From contig UQVF01000064.1 in NCBI GenBank assembly GCA_900544365.1, positions 1-7,888 on the forward strand: a stretch of DNA of 7,888 nucleotides, in the 5' to 3' direction. Under the pieces are notes generated by a model, which saw only the letters and a program-made list of their open reading frames with translations, was not told the origin of the DNA and ran no database searches. Shown here piece by piece: positions 1 to 5,780 of this stretch. This DNA is from an uncultured Veillonella sp. GTDB lineage: Bacteria; Bacillota; Negativicutes; Veillonellales; Veillonellaceae. The position numbers and the translations under genes were made by a program. Within the stretch, counting starts at the first letter, position 1, and every line of letters begins with the position of its first letter.

Positions 1-36
1 AAATATTATTTTTATATTTATAAGCCAATTTTTCTC

Positions 37-66
37 ATTATAATACAATCTAAAGGAATTAACCAA
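37..66 (-). promoter_or_regulatory. Candidate promoter for a gene beyond the left edge
   Basis: Read on the minus strand there is a perfect -10 box TATAAT (37-42) and a partial -35 box TTGGTT (61-66, three of six consensus positions) with an 18-nt spacer. The same spacing is seen at the rpmE and sua5 promoters in this window. It lies downstream of the rpiB terminator, so it would start a new transcription unit leaving the window to the left. The rest of 1-140 is very AT-rich and I see no gene in it. TATAAT-like strings occur by chance in such DNA, so confidence is moderate. Confidence 0.4.
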
Positions 67-140
67 TTCATTTAAGTTCTAGATAATAGAGTTTAATTCC
101 AATGATATCGTATATATTACATTCACTTATTACACCGAAC

Positions 141-176
141 ATAAAAACGGCTAGCCTATTTTTAGGACTAGCCGTT
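141..176 (-). terminator. Intrinsic terminator after rpiB
   Basis: On the minus strand a 9-bp stem (AACGGCTAG, 168-176, with CTAGCCGTT, 146-154) continues past a one-base bulge into four more pairs (CCTA/TAGG) closed by an AAAA loop. The RNA then runs into a U-tract (TTTTTATG). The structure begins 27 nt after the rpiB stop codon. This is a textbook Rho-independent terminator and marks the 3' end of the sua5-ywlE-rpiB unit. On the plus strand no U-run follows the stem, so it probably works in one direction only. Confidence 0.93.
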
Positions 177-202
177 ACTTTGTTCGATATTATTATTTTG
201 TT

Positions 203-640
203 TTATTCTTCAATAGCGGAAATTTTATCCACACGTTTTGCATGACGACCGCCTTCAAATTCAGTATGCAACCAAATGTCAACGATATCTAATGCCAAAC
301 CTTGACCGATAACACGTTCACCCATAGTGAGTACGTTAGCATTGTTATGCTCGCGACTAGCATGAGCAGAGAATGTATCATGACATAATGCCGCACGAAC
401 CCCTTTTACTTTATTCGCTGCAATACCGATACCGATACCTGTACCACATGTCAAAATACCACGATCAAATTCACCAGCTGCTACTGCTTCTGCCAATGGT
501 TTTGCCACATCGGGATAATCCATGGAATCTGTAGAGTACGTACCAAAATCTTTGTACTCAATGCCTTGTTTCTCTAGTAAGCCTTTAATAGCTTCTTTTA
601 AATGAAATCCACCATGATCACAACCAACTGCTACTTTCAT
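203..640 (-). CDS. rpiB: Ribose-5-phosphate isomerase B
   Basis: This 145-residue protein has the usual length and sequence pattern of the RpiB/LacA/LacB sugar-phosphate isomerase family. It interconverts ribose 5-phosphate and ribulose 5-phosphate in the cytosolic pentose phosphate pathway. Visible marks are the N-terminal GCDHGG (6-11), the catalytic-base segment TCGTGIG with Cys65 (64-70), the REHNNANV segment with His98 (96-103, equivalent to the ring-opening His99 of E. coli RpiB), and the phosphate-binding EGGRH (129-133). The ATG at 640 follows a strong AAAGGAGG (646-653), which fixes the start. It is the last gene before the terminator. ywlE-rpiB (ywlF) is also adjacent in Bacillus subtilis. 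Some family members prefer allose or galactose phosphates, but the absence of lac-type genes and the operon context favour ribose phosphate. Confidence 0.96.
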   Translation of the reverse strand: MKVAVGCDHGGFHLKEAIKGLLEKQGIEYKDFGTYSTDSMDYPDVAKPLAEAVAAGEFDRGILTCGTGIGIGIAANKVKGVRAALCHDTFSAHASREHNNANVLTMGERVIGQGLALDIVDIWLHTEFEGGRHAKRVDKISAIEE

Positions 641-734
641 TTCGTCCTCCTTTATTTAATACTATGTTCATAAAATAGTATCTTATTAATATATATCTAT
701 GATATGCCTGTATTGTAGATACATATCCGCATTG

Positions 735-751
735 TTGATGTATACATACAA
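735..751. repeat. Imperfect palindrome, possible operator upstream of rpiB
   Basis: The ywlE-rpiB gap (641-815) is AT-rich and contains a perfect 10-bp palindrome ATGTATACAT (738-747). TTG on one side (735-737) and CAA on the other (749-751) extend it with one unmatched base. On the minus strand a TATAAT (755-760) lies immediately upstream, so the palindrome would cover the transcription start if that hexamer is a -10 box. I see no good -35 box for it, so both the promoter and the operator role are speculative. A weak AT hairpin (758-764 with 772-778) lies beside it. Confidence 0.2.
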
Positions 752-815
752 GCAATTATAGTATTCTTTATATACTATGGCATCCAATCTATTTGATGAA
801 TCAATTGGAGCATTC

Positions 816-1259
816 TTATTTATGTAATGCAAATCCTTGTTGTACATATCGTACAATCTGTTCCGCTGTTTTAGTATATATGTCTTGAGATTGTCCAAAT
901 GGGTCTTCCACATCCCCAACTTCGCCACCAAATTCAGCAAGAGTCATAATTTTTTTACTATCGAAAGGAAATTGGCGAAGTAATATTTTTTTATGATCTT
1001 CTGTCATTGCCAATACATAATCTGCGGCTTTCACAAAATCTACTTTTAATGGGCGAGAACTGTGCTCACTAATATCTTCGCCTACTAATTCACGAACTGC
1101 CTCCACAGCTTCGTCGCTCACCTTAGCTCCAGGAACACAAAATAGCCCTGTGGATAAGGTCACCACCTCTACTCCAAGTTCACGCCCTACAGCACGGGCA
1201 ATTCCTTCTCCCATGGGACTACGACAGGTATTTCCTGTGCAAACAAATAATAAATTCAT
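816..1259 (-). CDS. ywlE: Low-molecular-weight phosphatase, probably protein-arginine phosphatase YwlE
   Basis: This 147-residue protein is a low-molecular-weight protein-tyrosine-phosphatase fold enzyme. The P-loop is CTGNTCRS (7-14), with nucleophile Cys7 and phosphate-binding Arg13, and the general-acid motif is DP at 119-120 within GDVEDPFGQS. Classical family members have a bulky aliphatic residue where this protein has Thr11. Thr at this position is the known determinant of phospho-arginine specificity in Bacillus YwlE. The wider pattern (CTGNTCRSPM, LAMTEDHK at 83-90, GDVEDPFG then DIY) also recalls YwlE. The predicted role is to reverse McsB-type arginine phosphorylation, which marks proteins for ClpCP. 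No McsB is visible here. The ATG at 1259 follows AGAGGT (1264-1269). The sua5-ywlE-rpiB order matches Bacillus. A tyrosine or low-specificity phosphatase remains possible. Confidence 0.9.
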   Translation of the reverse strand: MNLLFVCTGNTCRSPMGEGIARAVGRELGVEVVTLSTGLFCVPGAKVSDEAVEAVRELVGEDISEHSSRPLKVDFVKAADYVLAMTEDHKKILLRQFPFDSKKIMTLAEFGGEVGDVEDPFGQSQDIYTKTAEQIVRYVQQGFALHK

Positions 1260-1331
1260 AAGTACCTCTATTATACTTTAAAGCTATTTACACTATTTAA
1301 TATAGTCTAGCCATCACTTTTACAAAATCAA

Positions 1332-1412
1332 TTAAGAAAAACCATATCTGATATATATCAATACACCAATATTCACAACTACTGCACTCATCTCATCAAG
1401 CATTTCAAACAT
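1332..1412 (-). CDS. Possible small hydrophobic protein or gene remnant (26 codons)
   Basis: An ATG two bases after the sua5 stop codon opens a 26-codon frame ending in TAA. It has an acidic start (MFEMLDEMS) followed by a hydrophobic stretch (AVVVNIGVLIYI) and then RYGFS, so it could form one membrane helix. AAGG lies too close to the ATG for a good ribosome site, but coupling to the sua5 stop is conceivable. The SAVVV...RYG pattern faintly recalls the C-terminal end of metal P-type ATPases; this is only an impression. In Bacillus this slot between ywlC and ywlE holds mntP (ywlD), which it does not clearly resemble. It may simply be chance coding in the 155-nt gap. The rest of the gap is AT-rich with no convincing promoter. 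Confidence 0.2.
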   Translation of the reverse strand: MFEMLDEMSAVVVNIGVLIYIRYGFS

Positions 1413-1414
1413 CC

Positions 1415-2509
1415 TTAGATATATTGTACATGACCACCACTGGCCTTATCTAAACGATTCATAACAGCCACACCAAGTCCTACCGGAGCACAGCCTTCCA
1501 CAATTAATGTATCCACACCAATGTCGTTAAACTGTAATAAGCTATCATATAATCGGTTAGCTAATGCCCTCGGCTCTGCTTGTTCACCATATACAATGAT
1601 ATCTACTGAAAGTGTAAAATTAGGAAGCACCGCATTTAAATTTTCCAAAGTTTCCTCTGAAAGTAATAACCCAATTCTCGGTTTTCCCTTACAATCTTCT
1701 TGTAAAACAGGTTCTTGCTGAACCATCTTATCTATGATGTCTTTCATATGTTCTGCTACTGTTAATGACTCTCCCACTAGTACTTGTACCGGCATATCTG
1801 GAGCATAATGGCGATATTTCATACCTGGTGCTTTGGGTGCCTCTGTAGGATCATGCAAAGCCGTGTCATATACCACATGATCCACCACCATTTCAAGCAT
1901 CTCTTTTGTGACACCACCTGGACGCAAAATAATCACAGTATCACCTTCTACCTGTACGACTGTAGATTCTACACCTATTTCACAGGGACCTGCATCCACT
2001 ATCGCATGAATACGACCTTTCATATCATGTAGAACTGCCTCCGCAGTTGTCGGACTTGGTCGACCTGAGAGATTGGCACTAGGTGCTGCAATAGGCACAC
2101 CCGCAATACGTATCATCTCACGACACACCTCATGGTCTGGGCACCGCAATGCCACCCGTGAAAGTCCACCAGTCGCACGCTCTGGCACTAGCGCAGATTT
2201 TTCAAAGGTAATCGTCAATGGACCTGGCCAAAAGGTATCCATTAATCTTTGTTCTAAAGGAGAGATATGTTTCACTAAACGATGTACCATAGACTGGTCA
2301 CATACATGTAAGATTAATGGATTGTCAGAAGGTCGCCCCTTGGCTGCATAAATGCGATCCATCGCATCTGCTGCCAGTCCATTAGCTCCTAAGCCGTAGA
2401 CCGTCTCCGTAGGTATAGCTACTAAATCGCCTACACGAAGCAATGTACCCCCTAACTCAATATCATTTGTAGTTAATAACTGTGTCTCAATATGATCTAA
2501 TGCTTCCAT
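1415..2509 (-). CDS. ywlC: L-threonylcarbamoyladenylate synthase, two-domain Sua5 type
   Basis: This 364-residue enzyme makes threonylcarbamoyl-AMP from threonine, bicarbonate and ATP. That is the first step of the universal t6A37 modification of ANN-decoding tRNAs, completed by the TsaD complex. The N-terminal YrdC/TsaC domain (about 15-205) shows PTETVYGLG (33-41), KGRP (57-60), the SANLSG segment (144-149) and ESTV (181-184). The linker APGMKYRHYAP (227-237) and a C-terminal Sua5 domain (about 240-364, ending AVMNRLDKASGG at 348-359) make it the long Sua5/YwlC form rather than the short TsaC/YrdC form. The ATG at 2509 follows a near-ideal AAAGGAGGT (2515-2523). It appears to have its own promoter in the gap upstream. 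The same prmC-to-ywlC-to-ywlE order is found in Bacillus subtilis, where intervening spoIIR and ywl genes are absent here. Confidence 0.96.
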   Translation of the reverse strand: MEALDHIETQLLTTNDIELGGTLLRVGDLVAIPTETVYGLGANGLAADAMDRIYAAKGRPSDNPLILHVCDQSMVHRLVKHISPLEQRLMDTFWPGPLTITFEKSALVPERATGGLSRVALRCPDHEVCREMIRIAGVPIAAPSANLSGRPSPTTAEAVLHDMKGRIHAIVDAGPCEIGVESTVVQVEGDTVIILRPGGVTKEMLEMVVDHVVYDTALHDPTEAPKAPGMKYRHYAPDMPVQVLVGESLTVAEHMKDIIDKMVQQEPVLQEDCKGKPRIGLLLSEETLENLNAVLPNFTLSVDIIVYGEQAEPRALANRLYDSLLQFNDIGVDTLIVEGCAPVGLGVAVMNRLDKASGGHVQYI

Positions 2510-2520
2510 ATCGTACCTCC

Positions 2521-2542
2521 TTTCCTATGTACTGTTTCCTAT
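2521..2542. repeat. Short direct repeat in the sua5 leader
   Basis: ATAGGAAA on the minus strand occurs twice with a 14-bp period (2521-2528 and 2535-2542). The second copy in transcription order runs directly into the GGAGG ribosome site of sua5. Both copies lie between the proposed -10 box and the start codon. It may be chance, a duplicated purine-rich site, or a repressor half-site pair. Confidence 0.3.
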
Positions 2543-2547
2543 TTACA

Positions 2548-2577
2548 ATTATATCACTTATAACAAACTTATTTTAA
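2548..2577 (-). promoter_or_regulatory. Promoter for sua5-ywlE-rpiB
   Basis: On the minus strand there is a perfect -10 box TATAAT (2548-2553), preceded by TGA to give an extended -10 (TGATATAAT). A -35 box TTAAAA (2572-2577, four of six positions) lies 18 nt upstream. It sits about 40 nt before the sua5 start codon. The ten bases GTGATATAAT are identical to those at the rpmE promoter. This would let the downstream three genes be transcribed independently of the rpmE-prmC unit. Confidence 0.6.
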
Positions 2578-2578
2578 A

Positions 2579-2608
2579 CTATATGAGACAGTAATTTTCA
2601 ATTCTCAT
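2579..2608 (-). CDS. Possible 9-codon leader peptide upstream of sua5
   Basis: In the prmC-sua5 gap a GGAGG (2613-2617) is followed four bases later by ATG (2606-2608) and nine sense codons, giving MRIENYCLI, then TAG. It lies upstream of the proposed sua5 promoter, so it could only be translated on a read-through message from prmC. The peptide has no run of a regulatory amino acid and no attenuator hairpin follows it. The ribosome-site spacing is tight. This is probably chance and is recorded because the Shine-Dalgarno sequence is strong. Confidence 0.12.
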   Translation of the reverse strand: MRIENYCLI

Positions 2609-2671
2609 CCTTCCTCCACAAAGCAAGCCGTATATAAACTTTTGTTTGTACAGGACATTGTTGATTACTAC

Positions 2672-2746
2672 AGATAGAGTGCCATATACTTCGGAGCAAA
2701 TCTCAGTGAAACGTAAATTTGTGGAGAAGTATATGGCGCTCTATCT
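2672..2746. repeat. Long near-perfect inverted repeat (21-bp arms) between prmC and sua5
   Basis: The arms at 2672-2692 and 2726-2746 are reverse complements over 21 bp with a single exception, T2680 opposite G2738. Inside, a symmetric 4x4 internal region (2693-2696 against 2722-2725) leads to a second 5-bp stem (CAAAT 2697-2701, ATTTG 2717-2721) and a 15-nt loop. As plus-strand RNA the exception is a G-U wobble and G2696 can also wobble-pair with U2722; as minus-strand RNA both become A-C mismatches. No U-tract follows on either strand, so it is not a standard terminator. It starts 28 nt after the prmC stop codon. It could protect the 3' end of the prmC message, be an RNase III substrate, be a copy of a dispersed palindromic repeat, or encode a plus-strand structured RNA. 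Confidence 0.9.
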
Positions 2747-2773
2747 CCACCATCACATGTATAGAACAAAATT

Positions 2774-3730
2774 TTATATAGAAGAGCGTCGTACTTCCCA
2801 ACGCACTTCACGAATAATACCAGCTATATCTTGTTGATACACTGGTTCTCCATAGCATCCTGTTTCTGCGGCTAGCTTTGATACGGCCTCCTCTTGACCT
2901 TGTCCAATTTCGATGGCAAGGTAACCACCATCTTTTACAAAATGCCAGCCTTCACGAATGATAGGAATGTAAAACTCTAATCCCGAATCTCCTCCATGTA
3001 GCGCAATATGAGGTTCATGTAATACTTCTTGAGATAATGATTTCATCTCTGCGGTGGTAATATATGGTGGGTTTGACACAAGCACATCAAACAGACCTTC
3101 TAAAGATGTTTGTTGCTCACCAAATAGAGCCTTACAAGCATCCAATACCGCACTATATTCAGTACCTTTGCCTACTTTAACCTGTTCTAATAGTTGCTTT
3201 ATATCACTTTCACAGAACCTTGAAACATCGGCTAATTCTAAAGATATGCGATTCTCCTCAGCCACTGCTAAGGCTTTGTTGGAAATATCTACACCTACAC
3301 CAGTGGCATTGGGCAAATAATGTAATAGACTTAACAAAATAGTACCGGGTCCAGTGCATAAGTCTAAGATGCGTGGCGATGCATCCACATCATAAAGAGC
3401 TAGTATATCCTCAATTAATGTTTCCGTATCAGGACGGGGAATCAATACATGCTCGTTCACATGAAAGTCTAACCCCATAAATTCTTTATGCCCTGTAATA
3501 GCGGCTACGCTATACCCCTTCGCACGCTGTACCACTAGAGGTCGATAGGCATCTAATTCATCTTTGTCCAAAGGTCGGTCAAAGTTGACATATAAATACA
3601 TGCGGTCACAGCCCAAGCTATGAGAAAGCAGTACTTCCCCATCCAAGCGGCTTGATTCTATGCCTTTGGAACGAAAATACTGCTCTGTCCATTGGAGCAT
3701 GCGACTAATAGTCCATAACTCATTATCCAT
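2774..3730 (-). CDS. prmC: Peptide chain release factor N5-glutamine methyltransferase
   Basis: This 318-residue protein is the SAM-dependent enzyme that methylates the glutamine of the GGQ motif of RF1 and RF2. The N-terminal helical substrate-binding domain spans about 1-90. The Rossmann methyltransferase domain carries IPRPDTE (97-103), SAM motif I at 121-130 (ILDLCTGPGT), the acidic ribose-binding VDIS (147-150) and the catalytic NPPY (220-223). Motif I has Cys125 where the usual form has Gly. A segment at about 183-212 appears as an insertion before the NPPY strand, which helps explain the length compared with about 280 residues for E. coli PrmC. The ATG at 3730 overlaps the end of prfA by 8 nt, with AAGAGG (3740-3745) inside prfA, implying coupled translation with its own substrate's gene. 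Confidence 0.95.
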   Translation of the reverse strand: MDNELWTISRMLQWTEQYFRSKGIESSRLDGEVLLSHSLGCDRMYLYVNFDRPLDKDELDAYRPLVVQRAKGYSVAAITGHKEFMGLDFHVNEHVLIPRPDTETLIEDILALYDVDASPRILDLCTGPGTILLSLLHYLPNATGVGVDISNKALAVAEENRISLELADVSRFCESDIKQLLEQVKVGKGTEYSAVLDACKALFGEQQTSLEGLFDVLVSNPPYITTAEMKSLSQEVLHEPHIALHGGDSGLEFYIPIIREGWHFVKDGGYLAIEIGQGQEEAVSKLAAETGCYGEPVYQQDIAGIIREVRWEVRRSSI

Positions 3731-4805
3731 GTTGATTTGCCTCTTGCATTTTAGCGGCTTGTTCTGCTGTGATTAAAGCTTGGATTAATTCATCCATATC
3801 CCCATTTAATACAGCATTTAATTTGTATAAAGTTAAGTTAATACGATGGTCTGTCACACGACCTTGTGGATAGTTGTACGTACGAATACGCTCGGAGCGA
3901 TCCCCTGTACCCACTTGGCTTTTACGGTCTGCTGCCATAGCGGACGTCGCCTCTTGCTCTGCTTTATCTTGTAATTTAGCACGCAATACACGCATTGCTT
4001 TCTCCCGGTTTTTGAGCTGAGAACGCTCATCCTGACAAGCTACCACAATACCAGATGGTTTATGTGTAATACGAACGGCAGACTCCGTTTTATTAATATG
4101 CTGTCCACCTGCACCAGAGGCACGGTATGTATCGATTTCTAAATCTTTTTCGTTGATTTCGATGTCGATATCTTCTGCTTCTGGCAATACCGCTACCGTT
4201 ACAGTAGACGTATGGATACGTCCAGAAGATTCTGTATCTGGAACACGTTGCACACGGTGTACACCACTTTCAAATTTTAACTTAGAATATACACTGTCGC
4301 CTTCGATAGAGAATACCACCTCTTTGAAGCCTCCTAATTCAGGTTCATTAGCATCAATGATAGTACATCTCCAGCCTTGTGTTTCTGCGTACTTTGTAAA
4401 CATACGGAATAAATCCCCTGCGAACAAAGCTGCTTCATCACCACCGGCACCGCCACGAATTTCGACGATAATATTTTTATCATCATTCGGATCTTTTGGT
4501 AATAATAAAATATGCAATTCTGCCTCTAATTCATCTCGGCGAACTTTTAATTCATTCAATTCTTCTTGTGCCATAGCTCGGAAGTCTTCATCTAGGCTTT
4601 TATCACCTAATACTTCTAACGCTTCTTCAATGCCGGCTAAAACTTGTTTATATTGACGGAATGTGTTCACTGTATCCGTTAATGACGCATGTTGGCGAGT
4701 CAGTTTACGCCATTCTTCTTGGCGAGCAATCACATCTGGGTCAGAAATGCGCTGTTCTAAGTCTAAAAATTTATCTTCAATCACTTGTAGTTTATCTACT
4801 AACAC
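3723..4805 (-). CDS. prfA: Peptide chain release factor 1
   Basis: This 360-residue protein has the standard length for RF1, which recognises UAA and UAG in the ribosomal A site and triggers peptidyl-tRNA hydrolysis. The N-terminal domain 1 is helical (about 1-100). The codon-recognition region carries the PxT tripeptide as PDT (189-191) within RVPDTESSGRIHTS, which identifies RF1 rather than RF2 (SPF). The catalytic GGQ is at 233-235 in the segment SGAGGQHINKTESAVRITH. The start codon is GTG at 4805. It is supported by AAAGGAG five bases upstream, by an N-terminus matching the family, and by the lack of another in-frame ATG until residue 78. It lies 12 nt after the DUF1385 gene and overlaps prmC, whose product methylates its GGQ glutamine. 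Confidence 0.98.
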   Translation of the reverse strand: MLVDKLQVIEDKFLDLEQRISDPDVIARQEEWRKLTRQHASLTDTVNTFRQYKQVLAGIEEALEVLGDKSLDEDFRAMAQEELNELKVRRDELEAELHILLLPKDPNDDKNIIVEIRGGAGGDEAALFAGDLFRMFTKYAETQGWRCTIIDANEPELGGFKEVVFSIEGDSVYSKLKFESGVHRVQRVPDTESSGRIHTSTVTVAVLPEAEDIDIEINEKDLEIDTYRASGAGGQHINKTESAVRITHKPSGIVVACQDERSQLKNREKAMRVLRAKLQDKAEQEATSAMAADRKSQVGTGDRSERIRTYNYPQGRVTDHRINLTLYKLNAVLNGDMDELIQALITAEQAAKMQEANQHG

Positions 4806-4810
4806 GGTGA

Positions 4811-4817
4811 CTCCTTT
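4811..4817 (-). promoter_or_regulatory. Ribosome binding site that fixes the prfA GTG start
   Basis: AAAGGAG on the minus strand lies five bases before the GTG at 4805 and directly abuts the TAG stop codon of the DUF1385 gene (4818-4820). It fills more than half of the 12-nt gap between the two genes, so prfA is likely reached by ribosomes finishing the upstream gene as well as by fresh initiation. Confidence 0.8.
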
Positions 4818-5708
4818 CTAATCTTCTTCGTAAGCATCTTCTTCACTAGGTCGCACAGATTGTAAAGCACAAATAGCCACTTCAATTTGGTCATCCTCTG
4901 GCTCTCTCGTAGTCATATATTGTAGAGCCAAACCAGGAGCAATGATGGCTTTCATGAGTGGATGTTGTGTCCGTCCAGCCAAACGAATCAATTCATAGGA
5001 AATTCCAGCCACCACCGGCATCAAAGCTAATCTAGATACTATACGTTCTACTAAATTAGGCCAACCTAGAAATGCGAATACAATAATACTCACTACCATG
5101 ACGAATAACAAGAAATTAGTACCGCAGCGTGCATGTAATCTAGAATGATTTCGCACATTTTCCACGGTTAATTCCATATCATTTTCATAGGTGTGTATCG
5201 TTTTATGCTCTGCCCCATGATACTGAAAGACACGCTTAATATCTGGAGTGAGTCCAATAGCAAAAATATATAATAAAAAAAGGATTAAACGAATAATTCC
5301 TTCATATAAATTCAATATCATATGATCTGTGCCTGCACCTGGCATAAATTTTGCCAACCATGTCGGTAAGGCGATAAATAATGCTGCTGCAATGAGTACA
5401 GATACAGCCATAGTGATGGCAATTTCTTTGTTAGATACCTCTTCCTCTTCTTCTCCAGAGGCCTGTGCCGAAAAGGATAAGGCTTTCATACCAATCACTA
5501 AGGATTCAAATAAAGCTACTACTCCACGCAGAAATGGCAACTTTAATATGGGATACTTGTCTTGGATAGATTTCGTAGGTTCTTCTTTAACCGTGATGGT
5601 TCCATCTGGTTTTCGACAAGCTGTGGCCATAATCTTAGGACCACGCATCATAACCCCTTCAATGACGGCTTGTCCACCTACATATTTTTTTACTCGTTCC
5701 TGAGTCAT
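4818..5708 (-). CDS. DUF1385 family membrane protein (YqhQ-like)
   Basis: This 296-residue protein belongs to the DUF1385 family, whose biochemical role is not established. Recognisable family segments are GGQAVIEGVMMRGP (11-24), the histidine-rich YHGAEHKTIHTYE (163-175) and HARCGTNF (192-199). Hydrophobic stretches at about 98-117, 131-153, 199-217 and 226-245 suggest three or four membrane helices, and the C-terminal tail after about 270 is strongly acidic. The conserved His, Glu and Cys residues between helices could form a metal or catalytic site, which is inference. The ATG at 5708 follows AGGAGA. It sits between rpmE and prfA in the same transcription unit, which hints at a link to growth or translation but does not prove one. 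I have given no gene symbol because YqhQ orthology is only by family pattern. Confidence 0.9.
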   Translation of the reverse strand: MTQERVKKYVGGQAVIEGVMMRGPKIMATACRKPDGTITVKEEPTKSIQDKYPILKLPFLRGVVALFESLVIGMKALSFSAQASGEEEEEVSNKEIAITMAVSVLIAAALFIALPTWLAKFMPGAGTDHMILNLYEGIIRLILFLLYIFAIGLTPDIKRVFQYHGAEHKTIHTYENDMELTVENVRNHSRLHARCGTNFLLFVMVVSIIVFAFLGWPNLVERIVSRLALMPVVAGISYELIRLAGRTQHPLMKAIIAPGLALQYMTTREPEDDQIEVAICALQSVRPSEEDAYEED

Positions 5709-5724
5709 AGGGTCTCCTGTAAAA

Positions 5725-5752
5725 CAAATATAGGCAGAGCCTTAGCTCTGCC
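5725..5752 (-). terminator. Weak terminator or attenuator between rpmE and the DUF1385 gene
   Basis: A perfect 8-bp GC-rich stem (GGCAGAGC with GCTCTGCC, 5733-5740 and 5745-5752) closes on a 4-nt loop. On the minus strand it is followed by TATATTTGTTTT, a U-rich tract broken by A and G. It lies 28 nt after the rpmE stop codon and just upstream of the next gene's ribosome site. Partial termination here would give more L31 message than downstream messages. An mRNA-processing or stabilising hairpin is the alternative. Confidence 0.6.
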
Positions 5753-5780
5753 AATTAATTTGTATAGGTTATTTACGTAA

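Noticed and set aside
17..44. Plus-strand promoter-like boxes (TTTATA, then TATAAT) that would give antisense RNA to rpiB
   Set aside because: The region is so AT-rich that such matches are expected by chance, and the overlapping minus-strand reading has equal or better support from the gene direction.
55..100. 8-bp inverted repeat GGAATTAA/TTAATTCC with a 30-nt loop
   Set aside because: The stem is short and AT-rich with a long loop; it is not beyond chance in this composition.
686..940. 84-codon minus-strand frame overlapping the end of ywlE and the gap to rpiB
   Set aside because: More than half of it lies out of frame with ywlE or in AT-rich spacer; the product is rich in Tyr, Asn and Ile with no family signature, and ywlE is clearly the real gene there.
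1270..1275. TATAAT just before ywlE as a -10 box
   Set aside because: It abuts the AGAGGT ribosome site and would leave almost no leader, and no -35-like hexamer is at suitable distance.
2672..2746. The long inverted repeat as an intrinsic terminator for prmC
   Set aside because: Neither strand has a U-tract after the stem, so it is reported as a structural repeat and not as a terminator.
2646..2837. 63-codon plus-strand frame running through the long hairpin into prmC
   Set aside because: Part of it reads the two complementary hairpin arms and part is antisense to the prmC end; no ribosome site precedes it.
4153..4656. 167-codon plus-strand frame inside prfA
   Set aside because: It is a reverse-strand shadow of prfA; the Ser/Asn-rich translation shows no domain, and prfA is intact and conserved across the span.
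5329..5780. Plus-strand frames of 124 and 72 codons over the DUF1385 gene start
   Set aside because: They are antisense shadows of the DUF1385 coding sequence without a convincing ribosome site or protein signature.
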